A DNA stretch of 25,393 bases from VGPI01 sp964482845 (lineage in GTDB: Bacteria; Cloacimonadota; Cloacimonadia; Cloacimonadales; Cloacimonadaceae). The notes under the pieces are model-generated. The model was not told the DNA's origin and ran no database searches. It saw only the letters and a list, made by a program, of their open reading frames with translations. The DNA is taken from positions 1 through 25,393 of the forward strand of contig CAYZZE010000016.1 in the NCBI GenBank assembly GCA_964482845.1. Reading direction: 5' to 3'. Both the position numbers and the translations under genes were made by a program. Positions 8,185 through 15,402 of this stretch are shown piece after piece (the stretch's first letter is position 1; each line of letters opens with the position of its first letter).

Positions 8185-8651
8185 AGAGTTTTCGTATCCC
8201 CAGATTGCAGAGCGAACTAAAGAAATTGATGAATACAGCCCTCACTCATACCATTGCGGATCCCAAATTGCGATGGGTTACGGTCACCGACGTCGAGATA
8301 TCCAAAGATCTCAGGTATGCCAAGGTGTTCTTTTCACACTATAATAACCCCTCATCTCACGAAGAAGTAAAAGATTATCTGATCAAGACATCAGGTTTTT
8401 TTAAAAAATTGATCGCAGGAGCACAATTGATGAGAACAATACCCGAACTCACCTTTCATTATGATGAAACCGAAGACAGAGCCGAGAGAATAGACGTTTT
8501 ACTCTCATGCCTCAAAGAAGATTATGACGATGATGCTTATGACCCTGACATCGATATCGATGAACATCTGGATGATGATTATTATGATATTGATGAGGAT
8601 GACGAGATCGACGACTATGATTCTTATGAGGATGAGGAAGAACAGTTGTAA
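8181..8651 (+). CDS. rbfA: Ribosome-binding factor A with an acidic C-terminal tail
   Basis: RbfA is a KH-fold factor that binds the 30S subunit and acts in late 16S maturation. The core (residues ~1-112) has FRIPRLQSELKKLMNTAL, the WVTVTDVEISKDLRYAKVFFS strand-helix block and MRTIPELTFHYDETEDRAERI. The GTG at 8181 overlaps the infB stop (GTGA) and has AAGGAAG 7 nt before it, so it is preferred over an upstream in-frame start at 8145. The protein is 156 residues, longer than the usual ~110-130. The extra part is a C-terminal tail of 44 residues, 27 of them Asp or Glu, six Tyr, and no Lys or Arg. Confidence 0.93.
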   Translation: MKSFRIPRLQSELKKLMNTALTHTIADPKLRWVTVTDVEISKDLRYAKVFFSHYNNPSSHEEVKDYLIKTSGFFKKLIAGAQLMRTIPELTFHYDETEDRAERIDVLLSCLKEDYDDDAYDPDIDIDEHLDDDYYDIDEDDEIDDYDSYEDEEEQL

Positions 8652-8721
8652 TCATTGCCCGATCCGATCGACGCTTGATCGAATAAAGACCACATAGCAG
8701 GCGGTCCAGGAGCAATACAAA

Positions 8722-9711
8722 TTGATTGATATAAGACAAGCGGTAGATAAATACACCGCCGGGGTCGATAATGTGGGCATTATGTCCCATGTTAATCCGG
8801 ATGGCGATGGATTTGCCAGTTCTCTCGCATTACAGGAGATCCTAAGAGCGAAGGGTATAAATGCTGAGATCGTGGTCGATGCGGGAGATTTCAGCCGTTA
8901 CGATTACCTGGAAGGATCGCAACGCTCGATTTTCTACGATCCCCAGATGGGTTATCGGACCCTCATCATTCTGGACTGTAACAGCCCTTCCAGATTGGGT
9001 GAACGCCGGGAATTGATTCATCGGGCTCAACATGTTCTGGTCATCGATCATCATGAACATGAGAATGGGATCATTCCCAATGTATATCAGTATATCTCCA
9101 CCTCCGAAGCATGTGTCGGCACAATGCTCTATAAAGCATTTCAGCCCGACTTTGAAAACTTTGATGAGAAATCCCGCAAATACATAGCCGAATGCCTATA
9201 CACAAGCATTATCAATGATACCAATAACTTCACCAATACCAATACAAACCGGGAAGTTCTGAGGATTGCCTCCGAACTCTGCCATCTTGGGTTGGATCCT
9301 GCCTGGATCCACAATTCATACTTTTGTGATTATGAACCGCAGAAATTGAAGTTGATCACCGAAGTCCTATCCACATTGGATCAACACCACCAAAACCGCA
9401 TAGTGACCATTTATTCCACTCTGCAGATGCTCAATCGCTATGCTCAGCCCATTGAAGCACTGGATAATATGACCAAATGGGTGCAAGGACTGAAAGGGGT
9501 GGATGCCATCATCTATCTGAAGGAAATGGAGCCCAAAGTATTCAAAGTGAGTTTACGTTCACCCCTGGCAGATGTCAATCGTATCGCTGTCGCCTATGGG
9601 GGCGGAGGCCATAAATCTTCCTCCGGACTGACAATGAGTGGCGACCAGTCCTATGTTATGGAGTTAATGGTCAAAGAGATGGCTGATGCACTGGATCGTT
9701 GCTGTCGATGA
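8722..9711 (+). CDS. nrnA: DHH/DHHA1 phosphoesterase, NrnA-type oligoribonuclease/pAp phosphatase
   Basis: NrnA-type enzymes degrade short RNA oligomers and convert pAp to AMP using Mn2+. The 329 residues contain motif I NPDGDGFASS (Asp27, Asp29), an Asp in IILDCNSPSRLG (~85), the DHH motif LVIDHHEHE (~109-111), DTNNFTNTNT, and the C-terminal DHHA1 substrate loop GGGGHKSSSG (~295-304). The start is TTG; AGGAG lies 9 nt upstream and motif I falls at the usual distance. About 70 bases separate it from rbfA, and it overlaps truB by ATGA. Placement between rbfA and truB is common in several phyla. pAp versus oligonucleotide preference cannot be read from sequence. Confidence 0.93.
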   Translation: MIDIRQAVDKYTAGVDNVGIMSHVNPDGDGFASSLALQEILRAKGINAEIVVDAGDFSRYDYLEGSQRSIFYDPQMGYRTLIILDCNSPSRLGERRELIHRAQHVLVIDHHEHENGIIPNVYQYISTSEACVGTMLYKAFQPDFENFDEKSRKYIAECLYTSIINDTNNFTNTNTNREVLRIASELCHLGLDPAWIHNSYFCDYEPQKLKLITEVLSTLDQHHQNRIVTIYSTLQMLNRYAQPIEALDNMTKWVQGLKGVDAIIYLKEMEPKVFKVSLRSPLADVNRIAVAYGGGGHKSSSGLTMSGDQSYVMELMVKEMADALDRCCR

Positions 9712-10592
9712 CTATCCCACTTGAGATTAATGCAGGTTTCTTAGTAATAGATAAGCCATCGGGATTAACTTCTTTCGATGTGATCGGGATCTTGCGTCGC
9801 ATCACCAAAATCAAACGGATCGGACACACCGGCACTCTGGATCCTTTTGCCTCAGGCGTTCTGATCACCTGTCTGGGTTCATACACCCGTTTAGCCGGGT
9901 TGATCGAACGTTATGATAAATCATACCATGCAGTGATCAAACTCGGTGAATCCACCGATACCGGCGACCCAACAGGAAAGACGATTACCACCAATGATGT
10001 TATCCCTGCCCCAGAGAGCGTTGACCAATTGAGGGACAAGGTTTTAAGCGTCATGGAACTGCCCATTCCCCGTTACTCTGCGGTTTGGATCAAAGGCAAA
10101 CGGGCTTACAAATACGCCCGACAGAATATCGCTGTTGATTTACCACATCGGCCTGTGCGGGTGTATGATTTCCAGTTGCTTTCATATCATTATCCTCATA
10201 TTGAATACTCCTGCCGCGTAGCAAAAGGGACTTATATCAGGAGCCTATCGGAATGGATAGCAGAGCAACTTGGAACCTTTGGACACACCTGTAAACTGCA
10301 GCGAACCGCTGTCGGGAGGATAGATCTGGGCGCTGCGACCCCGATCGATCAGATCGATGAGAACGATTGGCGACAGAAACTAACCGATCCCAGGATAATC
10401 TTTGCGGATAGGAAAATGCTTGTCCTCCCGGAATCGGATATCAACCTGCTGAATTTTGGTCAATCGATTGCTTATGACGACGAACAGGACAAGGATCTGT
10501 TTGTCATTGACCAAAACCACCGGCTGAGGAGTTTTTGCTCTTTGAGCGACAAGATTCTCAGACCCAAGATAAACATGAAACTATATGCCTGA
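9708..10592 (+). CDS. truB: tRNA pseudouridine(55) synthase TruB
   Basis: TruB makes pseudouridine 55 in the T-loop of tRNAs. From the ATG at 9708 it has 294 residues. It opens with GFLVIDKPSGLTSFDV, and the catalytic motif GHTGTLDPFASGVL carries the nucleophile Asp45. It also has the Y-containing block SYHAVIKLGESTDTGDPTG, the conserved IPRYSAVWIKGKRAYKYAR and KGTYIRSLSEWI. The last ~60 residues may be a divergent PUA-like extension. An in-frame TTG exists at 9699, but the ATG that overlaps the nrnA stop (ATGA) places the first conserved motif as expected. The 3' end overlaps ribF by 8 nt. Confidence 0.95.
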   Translation: MTIPLEINAGFLVIDKPSGLTSFDVIGILRRITKIKRIGHTGTLDPFASGVLITCLGSYTRLAGLIERYDKSYHAVIKLGESTDTGDPTGKTITTNDVIPAPESVDQLRDKVLSVMELPIPRYSAVWIKGKRAYKYARQNIAVDLPHRPVRVYDFQLLSYHYPHIEYSCRVAKGTYIRSLSEWIAEQLGTFGHTCKLQRTAVGRIDLGAATPIDQIDENDWRQKLTDPRIIFADRKMLVLPESDINLLNFGQSIAYDDEQDKDLFVIDQNHRLRSFCSLSDKILRPKINMKLYA

Positions 10593-11496
10593 TAACAGAC
10601 CCGCATTGACAATCGGAAACTTTGACGGTATCCATCTTGGACATCGCAAATTGCTCGATCAATTACTGATCATATCTCATAACCATCGTATCCCATCAAT
10701 ATTGATCACGTATGATCATCACCCCAGAAACACGTTGTTGAATGCCGAGCCTCTGCGTGTGCTCACTCCGGAGTGTCACAAAGAGCATTTGTTATCAGAG
10801 ATCGGAGTGGATCGGATTGTCACCATTCATTTTGACCGGACGCTTGCTCAAATGACCGCTTCCATTTTTCTGAAGGACATCATCAAGACCCGATTCGATC
10901 CCCAGTATATAGTAGTGGGTTATGACTCCCATTTTGGGCATCAGCGGGAAGGCACCTACGATTTTCTGAGGCATCACGAGCAACAGTATGATTATCGGTT
11001 GATCCGGATAGATCCCGTATGTTATCAGGAAATGCCGGTAAGTAGTACCCGGATACGCAGTTTGTTGATTGATGGGGACTTACAGACCGCCAACGCATTA
11101 TTGGGAAGATACTATCGACTATACGGCAAAGTGGTAAAAGGGAAAGGGATCGGTATGGAACTGGGCTTTCCCACTGCCAATCTCGCTCTGGACGATCCCA
11201 ATCAACTCTTGCCGAAAGTGGGAGTGTATCTATCTATCGTTAAAGTTCGGAACAAACGCTTTTTTGGATTGACAAATATCGGGTTTAGTCCGACGGTGAA
11301 ACCACAGGACTACATAGAGGCGGAAACATACATAATGGATTTTAACGCACAGATTTGTGGCGCAGACATCACGATCGATCTGGTTCAATACCTCAGACCC
11401 GAGATCCGTTTTGCCTCAAGAGCCGAGTTACTTCAGGCAATGAAGAGAGATCTGTCTTTGGCGAAAGAGAGGATTAAGCATGTACCGTTGGATTGA
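10585..11496 (+). CDS. ribF: Bifunctional riboflavin kinase/FAD synthetase
   Basis: RibF phosphorylates riboflavin to FMN and adenylates FMN to FAD. The 303 residues contain the N-terminal FAD synthetase domain, with the nucleotidyltransferase motif TIGNFDGIHLGHRKLL near residue 9 and VVGYDSHFGHQREG. VSSTRIRSLL marks its end. The C-terminal riboflavin kinase domain (~183-300) has GKVVKGKGIGMELGFPTANL, GVYLSIV and TNIGFSPTVKPQ. Compared with many RibF proteins the N-terminus is short, only a few residues before the first strand. It overlaps truB by 8 nt, and the next gene starts inside its last codons. The truB-ribF order is standard. Confidence 0.94.
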   Translation: MPDNRPALTIGNFDGIHLGHRKLLDQLLIISHNHRIPSILITYDHHPRNTLLNAEPLRVLTPECHKEHLLSEIGVDRIVTIHFDRTLAQMTASIFLKDIIKTRFDPQYIVVGYDSHFGHQREGTYDFLRHHEQQYDYRLIRIDPVCYQEMPVSSTRIRSLLIDGDLQTANALLGRYYRLYGKVVKGKGIGMELGFPTANLALDDPNQLLPKVGVYLSIVKVRNKRFFGLTNIGFSPTVKPQDYIEAETYIMDFNAQICGADITIDLVQYLRPEIRFASRAELLQAMKRDLSLAKERIKHVPLD

Positions 11497-13414
11497 TGCA
11501 ATCGTCCTCATCTGTTTCCTATTCTTTGTCCAATTACTCACCGGCATCGCATTTATGGACGGCAGCGGGCAGGATGTCTCCTGGAGTGCGGAGCGTGACT
11601 TTCATTTCCGATACCACAGCCAAAGCGACGACCTTCACTTTTATGGTGCCAGCAAATGGGCTGTCCGCTTCAATTTTGCCGAGGTCTATCCCACTTATCC
11701 CAATACTCGCTTTGAGATCAGAAAGGCGCTATTGTATTTCCCTCAGACAGGGGATTCGGTAAAGGTGGAGTTATTTACCGATCTGATGGGACAACCGCAG
11801 ACCAAGCTTAGCGAAGCACGAGCTTTCATCAGCCAGAATCACCTGGAAGTCACGTTTGCCCAGCCGGTTCAGATCGATAAAGTGTGGTTGATCATAAGTT
11901 ATTCCACCATGTTCAATGGCCCCTTTGTTTCCGCGTCCAGCGGTGGCGGAACCCGCAGTTATTATCTCAATACCAATGTTACCATTCCATATTACCACAG
12001 CATGGCAAATGCCGGCTTTCAATGTGAATTCCTCTTTGGTCTGGCTGGTGATTTTATCCTTGATGGATTTGATCTCCAATTGCGTAGTTTTGATCTCAAA
12101 GGCGCCATGTTGCCAAACCGTGATGTTCATCCGGAGTTTCGGATCTACAATCATTCTTCACTACCGGCTGATCAAGCGCAGATCCAAGTGAATTTGAGCA
12201 ATTTCAACCAGTCATATACTCATTCCCAAATCTTTCAGATACCTTCCATTCCGCCTTTTTCCGAATACTCTGCTGCCGTGAACGATCCGAATTATAATCT
12301 GACCTCGATTCCTTTACCGGCCAACCCCTCTCAAATCCGTCTGGAAGCCATCTTGTCCAGTGAACATACCCAGGTCGATACGCCGCATAACAATACGATC
12401 ATTCGTTATCTGAATATCTTTGCGGATAATATGCCCAATCTACTGGTGGAGAATTTTCTTCTGCAGGGCGGAGCAGCATTCATCTGGCATGCCCAGTCCA
12501 CGCTCATTCCCGCGTCCTTTTCACCAGTGGAGTATTTTCCCCATATCGGTGATTCTCTCGGCGTGATTGGCGCTGCTCAACGCTTTAACTGGTATTCGTT
12601 AAACACCCTTCCCGTGACGATTGTACATGGGCAAAAACCCATTTATGGTTATACCGCTGATTATGCTTTCAAATTGACCAATCGCATAAATGAGACAGCG
12701 AGCGCCAAGACTTTTGTCTCTGATCACGAGTGCCGGTTCATTGCCAATACTCAGGGCGAGACGATCCAGGCTACGATTACGCTTACAAACAGTAATACAA
12801 CGCTTTATACGAGTACAGGTGACTTCAATTTGATCACATCTTCCCGGTTCTTTGCCGGATTATTTCGTCGGGTACATATGCTGGGGACTACGCGTTATGT
12901 CTTTGAACGATGGGTGGAATTTGCCGGTATCTTGGATGGTTCGCTGACGATGGGCGAGAATATGACCAAGAACTATACCATCACTCTAAACAACCTGCCA
13001 ATGGATGAATTCGTCCATGATTATGTCCTGTTTTACTGGATTCAGAGAAGTAGCAGCAAAGAGATCCTGTTCTCAGCGATGAACGATTTCTCGGATATCG
13101 TTGCGGTGGATGATGTCCCGGCTCATCCGGGCATGGATCTGATGGTGTTTCCCAATCCGTTGTTTTCCGGGCATCGCCTCTATGTGGAGCAAAAGACCTC
13201 ATATCCTGTCATCTCAAACCGCGTGGATATCTATAACATCCGAGGGCAATTGATATTGAGCATTATAGATCAGGAAAATGCTTTGAATAATAATGGCTTA
13301 TACATAGCAAACAACTACTTCAATACTTCTGGCATCTACCTGATCAGAGTGCGCAGCGAGATGCCCGATCACACGATCAAAGAGACTTATCGCAAACTTA
13401 CGGTTATCAAGTAG
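11480..13414 (+). CDS. Secreted protein with type IX-like C-terminal sorting domain
   Basis: This is a 644-residue exported protein of unknown function. An N-terminal signal peptide is visible (charged MYRW, then a hydrophobic run IVLICFLFFVQLL). The middle (~40-540) is beta-rich and matches no enzyme I recognise; it has no obvious catalytic motif and may be adhesive or structural. The C-terminus (~545-644) has the pattern of a type IX secretion sorting domain: VFPNPLFSGHRLYVE, VDIYNIRGQLI, then GIYLIRVRSE and a final KLTVIK strand. The ATG overlaps ribF by 17 nt and has AGAGAGGA upstream. It is an odd lodger in a translation operon, and the overlap suggests cotranslation. The sorting call rests on pattern recognition only. 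Confidence 0.8.
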   Translation: MYRWIDAIVLICFLFFVQLLTGIAFMDGSGQDVSWSAERDFHFRYHSQSDDLHFYGASKWAVRFNFAEVYPTYPNTRFEIRKALLYFPQTGDSVKVELFTDLMGQPQTKLSEARAFISQNHLEVTFAQPVQIDKVWLIISYSTMFNGPFVSASSGGGTRSYYLNTNVTIPYYHSMANAGFQCEFLFGLAGDFILDGFDLQLRSFDLKGAMLPNRDVHPEFRIYNHSSLPADQAQIQVNLSNFNQSYTHSQIFQIPSIPPFSEYSAAVNDPNYNLTSIPLPANPSQIRLEAILSSEHTQVDTPHNNTIIRYLNIFADNMPNLLVENFLLQGGAAFIWHAQSTLIPASFSPVEYFPHIGDSLGVIGAAQRFNWYSLNTLPVTIVHGQKPIYGYTADYAFKLTNRINETASAKTFVSDHECRFIANTQGETIQATITLTNSNTTLYTSTGDFNLITSSRFFAGLFRRVHMLGTTRYVFERWVEFAGILDGSLTMGENMTKNYTITLNNLPMDEFVHDYVLFYWIQRSSSKEILFSAMNDFSDIVAVDDVPAHPGMDLMVFPNPLFSGHRLYVEQKTSYPVISNRVDIYNIRGQLILSIIDQENALNNNGLYIANNYFNTSGIYLIRVRSEMPDHTIKETYRKLTVIK

Positions 13415-13420
13415 GACACA

Positions 13421-14368
13421 ATGGACAACCAGATAATGATCAAGGACTTGGCGCAGTATGTCAATCAACCCATAATGGGATTTTATCTCGTTGCTGAGAA
13501 GGAATTACGAGAAGGCAAGCAGGGCTTTTATCTCCGGTTAAAACTTCAGGACAAAACAGGCAGCATTCCGGCAAATCTCTGGACGGCTGCCCAGAAGGAA
13601 TCCGAAAACTTCGATGAGGGAGACGTGATCAAGATCCAGGCAACGGTGGTCAGTTACAAAGGACAGACCCAATTGACCATCCAAAAACTCCGCTTTGCCG
13701 ATCATTCGGAATATGATATCGAGGATTATCTATCCCGCAGCAGAAAAGATCCGGATTATCTGGCAAGCGAGGTTTTCCGTTACATCGACGCCATTGATAA
13801 TCCCTTCCTGAACAAATTGATGCATCTGATCATGGATGACAAGGATTTCTTTACAACGTTTATGAATGCACCGGCTGCAAAGAGTTGGCATCATAACTAC
13901 ATCTCCGGTCTGATTGAACATACTGTGGCTGTCACCAGGTTATGTGATTTCCTTGCAGTAGGTTATCCGGTGAACTATGATCTTCTGATCTGTGGAGCTT
14001 TACTTCATGATGTGGGTAAGGTCTATGAATACCGGCAAAAACCGACGATCGATTTTACCGATATTGGCAAATTGGTCGGGCATCTGACCCTGGCTGACCA
14101 ATTGATCTGCCAGACCGCTGCCCGGATCGATAAATTCCCCGCCGAGCTTTTGATGCATCTGAGACATCTGATCCTGGCTCATCACGGTGAGTATGAAAAG
14201 GCGTCTGTCCGATTGCCCCAAACGATTGAGGCAGTGGTTCTCCACCTGGCGGATAATCTTGATGCCCAGACCACTGGAGTGGCGCAATTGATCGAAAACA
14301 TCCCCGATAACGAGTTATGGTCGGAATTTGATCGCCTCAACAACCGCTATTACCGTATTTGCCGATAG
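13421..14368 (+). CDS. yhaM: 3'-5' exoribonuclease YhaM family (OB-fold plus HD domain)
   Basis: The 315 residues match the length and domain order of Bacillus YhaM, a 3'-5' exoribonuclease. An OB-fold nucleic-acid-binding domain covers ~15-95 (FYLRLKLQDKTGSIPANLW, GDVIKIQATVVSYKGQTQLTI). An HD hydrolase domain covers ~155-290, with metal residues likely His158 in WHHNY, GLIEHT, His196-Asp197 in LLHDVGK, His221 in GHL, His254-255 in AHHGEYE and Asp278 in LADNLDA. It starts 6 nt after the previous stop and ends one base before the next gene, so it is in the operon. Whether it acts on RNA or also DNA in this organism is unknown. Confidence 0.9.
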   Translation: MDNQIMIKDLAQYVNQPIMGFYLVAEKELREGKQGFYLRLKLQDKTGSIPANLWTAAQKESENFDEGDVIKIQATVVSYKGQTQLTIQKLRFADHSEYDIEDYLSRSRKDPDYLASEVFRYIDAIDNPFLNKLMHLIMDDKDFFTTFMNAPAAKSWHHNYISGLIEHTVAVTRLCDFLAVGYPVNYDLLICGALLHDVGKVYEYRQKPTIDFTDIGKLVGHLTLADQLICQTAARIDKFPAELLMHLRHLILAHHGEYEKASVRLPQTIEAVVLHLADNLDAQTTGVAQLIENIPDNELWSEFDRLNNRYYRICR

Positions 14369-15154
14369 ATGTTTCAAACATCGGTGATCGCCAGCGGCAG
14401 CAAAGGCAATTGCTTGCTCGTTCAATCGGACAGCACCGCAATCCTGATCGATGTCGGCATCTCTGCCAAACGCGTCTGGCATGCCCTGGAACAATTCAAG
14501 ATCCCGCGCAGTAAATTGAAAGCGGTTATCATAAGTCACGAACACTCTGATCATGTAAAAGGCATCGGCGCTGTATCCCGCTTGCAGCAGATTCCGGTCT
14601 TTGTCACTCCCGAGACCTTCAATCCCTGCGAATGCAAACTGGGAAACCTGCACGGAAGAGTGTATTTCTTCGATCCCGGAAAACCTTTTGCCATCGGAGA
14701 TCTTGTCATTCATCCCTTTTCTTCTCCCCATGATGCCGTGGACAGTTGCAATTTTACAATCCAACAGACGGGTAACGACTACGCCAAACTCGCAGTTGCC
14801 ACTGATGTCGGATACCCCTCGAAACTTGTGATCAAACATCTCAAGGATGCCACTACTCTCGTCTTGGAAAGCAATCATGACGAGATCATGTTACGTGAAG
14901 GTCCATATCCCTGGGAAGTGAAGCAACGCATCAGCAGCATGCACGGACACCTCTCAAACGTCCAAGCCGTGGGTATCATCAGCCAGGTGATGCACATACG
15001 CCTCAAACGGCTCGTCCTGGCTCATCTGAGCGAGATCAACAATACCCCCGATCACGCCAAAATGGAGATGGAAAGATTCCTGCAAAACATCAGGGCAGAT
15101 CTGCATCTCGTCATAGCAGAACAAAACTCGCCCACGCAATTGTTTAACGTCTGA
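14369..15154 (+). CDS. walJ: MBL-fold metallohydrolase of the YycJ/WalJ type
   Basis: A 261-residue metallo-beta-lactamase-fold protein. It opens with SVIASGSKGNCLLVQ, typical of the YycJ/WalJ group. It has the metal motif SHEHSDHVKG (His57, His59, Asp61, His62), a later Asp in ATDVGYPS and a His in SMHGHLSN. WalJ-type proteins are thought to be nucleases or processing hydrolases linked to cell-cycle and DNA-repair functions; the substrate is not settled. The ATG follows the yhaM stop with no gap, so expression is probably coupled. It is the last gene of the long plus-strand operon; a strong hairpin repeat lies just downstream, from 15177. Confidence 0.88.
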   Translation: MFQTSVIASGSKGNCLLVQSDSTAILIDVGISAKRVWHALEQFKIPRSKLKAVIISHEHSDHVKGIGAVSRLQQIPVFVTPETFNPCECKLGNLHGRVYFFDPGKPFAIGDLVIHPFSSPHDAVDSCNFTIQQTGNDYAKLAVATDVGYPSKLVIKHLKDATTLVLESNHDEIMLREGPYPWEVKQRISSMHGHLSNVQAVGIISQVMHIRLKRLVLAHLSEINNTPDHAKMEMERFLQNIRADLHLVIAEQNSPTQLFNV

Positions 15155-15176
15155 TCCCTGATCCCTCCCTACTTCA

Positions 15177-15236
15177 TAACCTTAGTATAACCTTACGCTC
15201 GTAAGGTTATACTAAGGTTATACTAAGGTTATCAAG
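15177..15236. repeat. Palindromic hairpin repeat, copy 1
   Basis: Perfect 20-bp arms, AACCTTAGTATAACCTTACG (15178-15197) and its complement (15200-15219), flank a 2-nt centre. An extra 11-nt unit (ATACTAAGGTT, 15220-15230) lies on the right, so the element has two units on the left and three on the right. Its reverse complement matches 24924-24983 at 59 of 60 positions, the difference being in the hairpin centre. It sits 23 nt after walJ and could end transcription there, but there is no T-run. Repeat structure is seen directly; function is unknown. Confidence 0.9.
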
Positions 15237-15402
15237 TAAGGAGGACAGTGTCGTCGGTGGCGCCGGGGGTGCCCCGGACGGGCATACCAGCCGATATGGC
15301 GAAGCGCTGACTGATGTGCTGGGGCTTTTCTGTCAAGAAATCTTCTTGACTGAGTTTCGCCTTGTGGAAAGTGTAAACCCAAAATGATTGAATAGGATAT
15401 GT
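15237..15402 (+). other. Leader of asnB with two small inverted repeats
   Basis: The 166 bases before asnB hold a GC-rich block. It contains a short stem CCGGGG-GTG-CCCCGG (15263-15277), followed by a perfect 8-bp inverted repeat GTCAAGAA-ATC-TTCTTGAC (15332-15350). The right arm of the second contains TTGACT (15346-15351), which could act as a -35, but no convincing -10 follows. A regulator site or promoter for asnB is plausible and unproven. A minus-strand ORF crossing this block and the start of asnB has no support as a gene. Confidence 0.4.
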
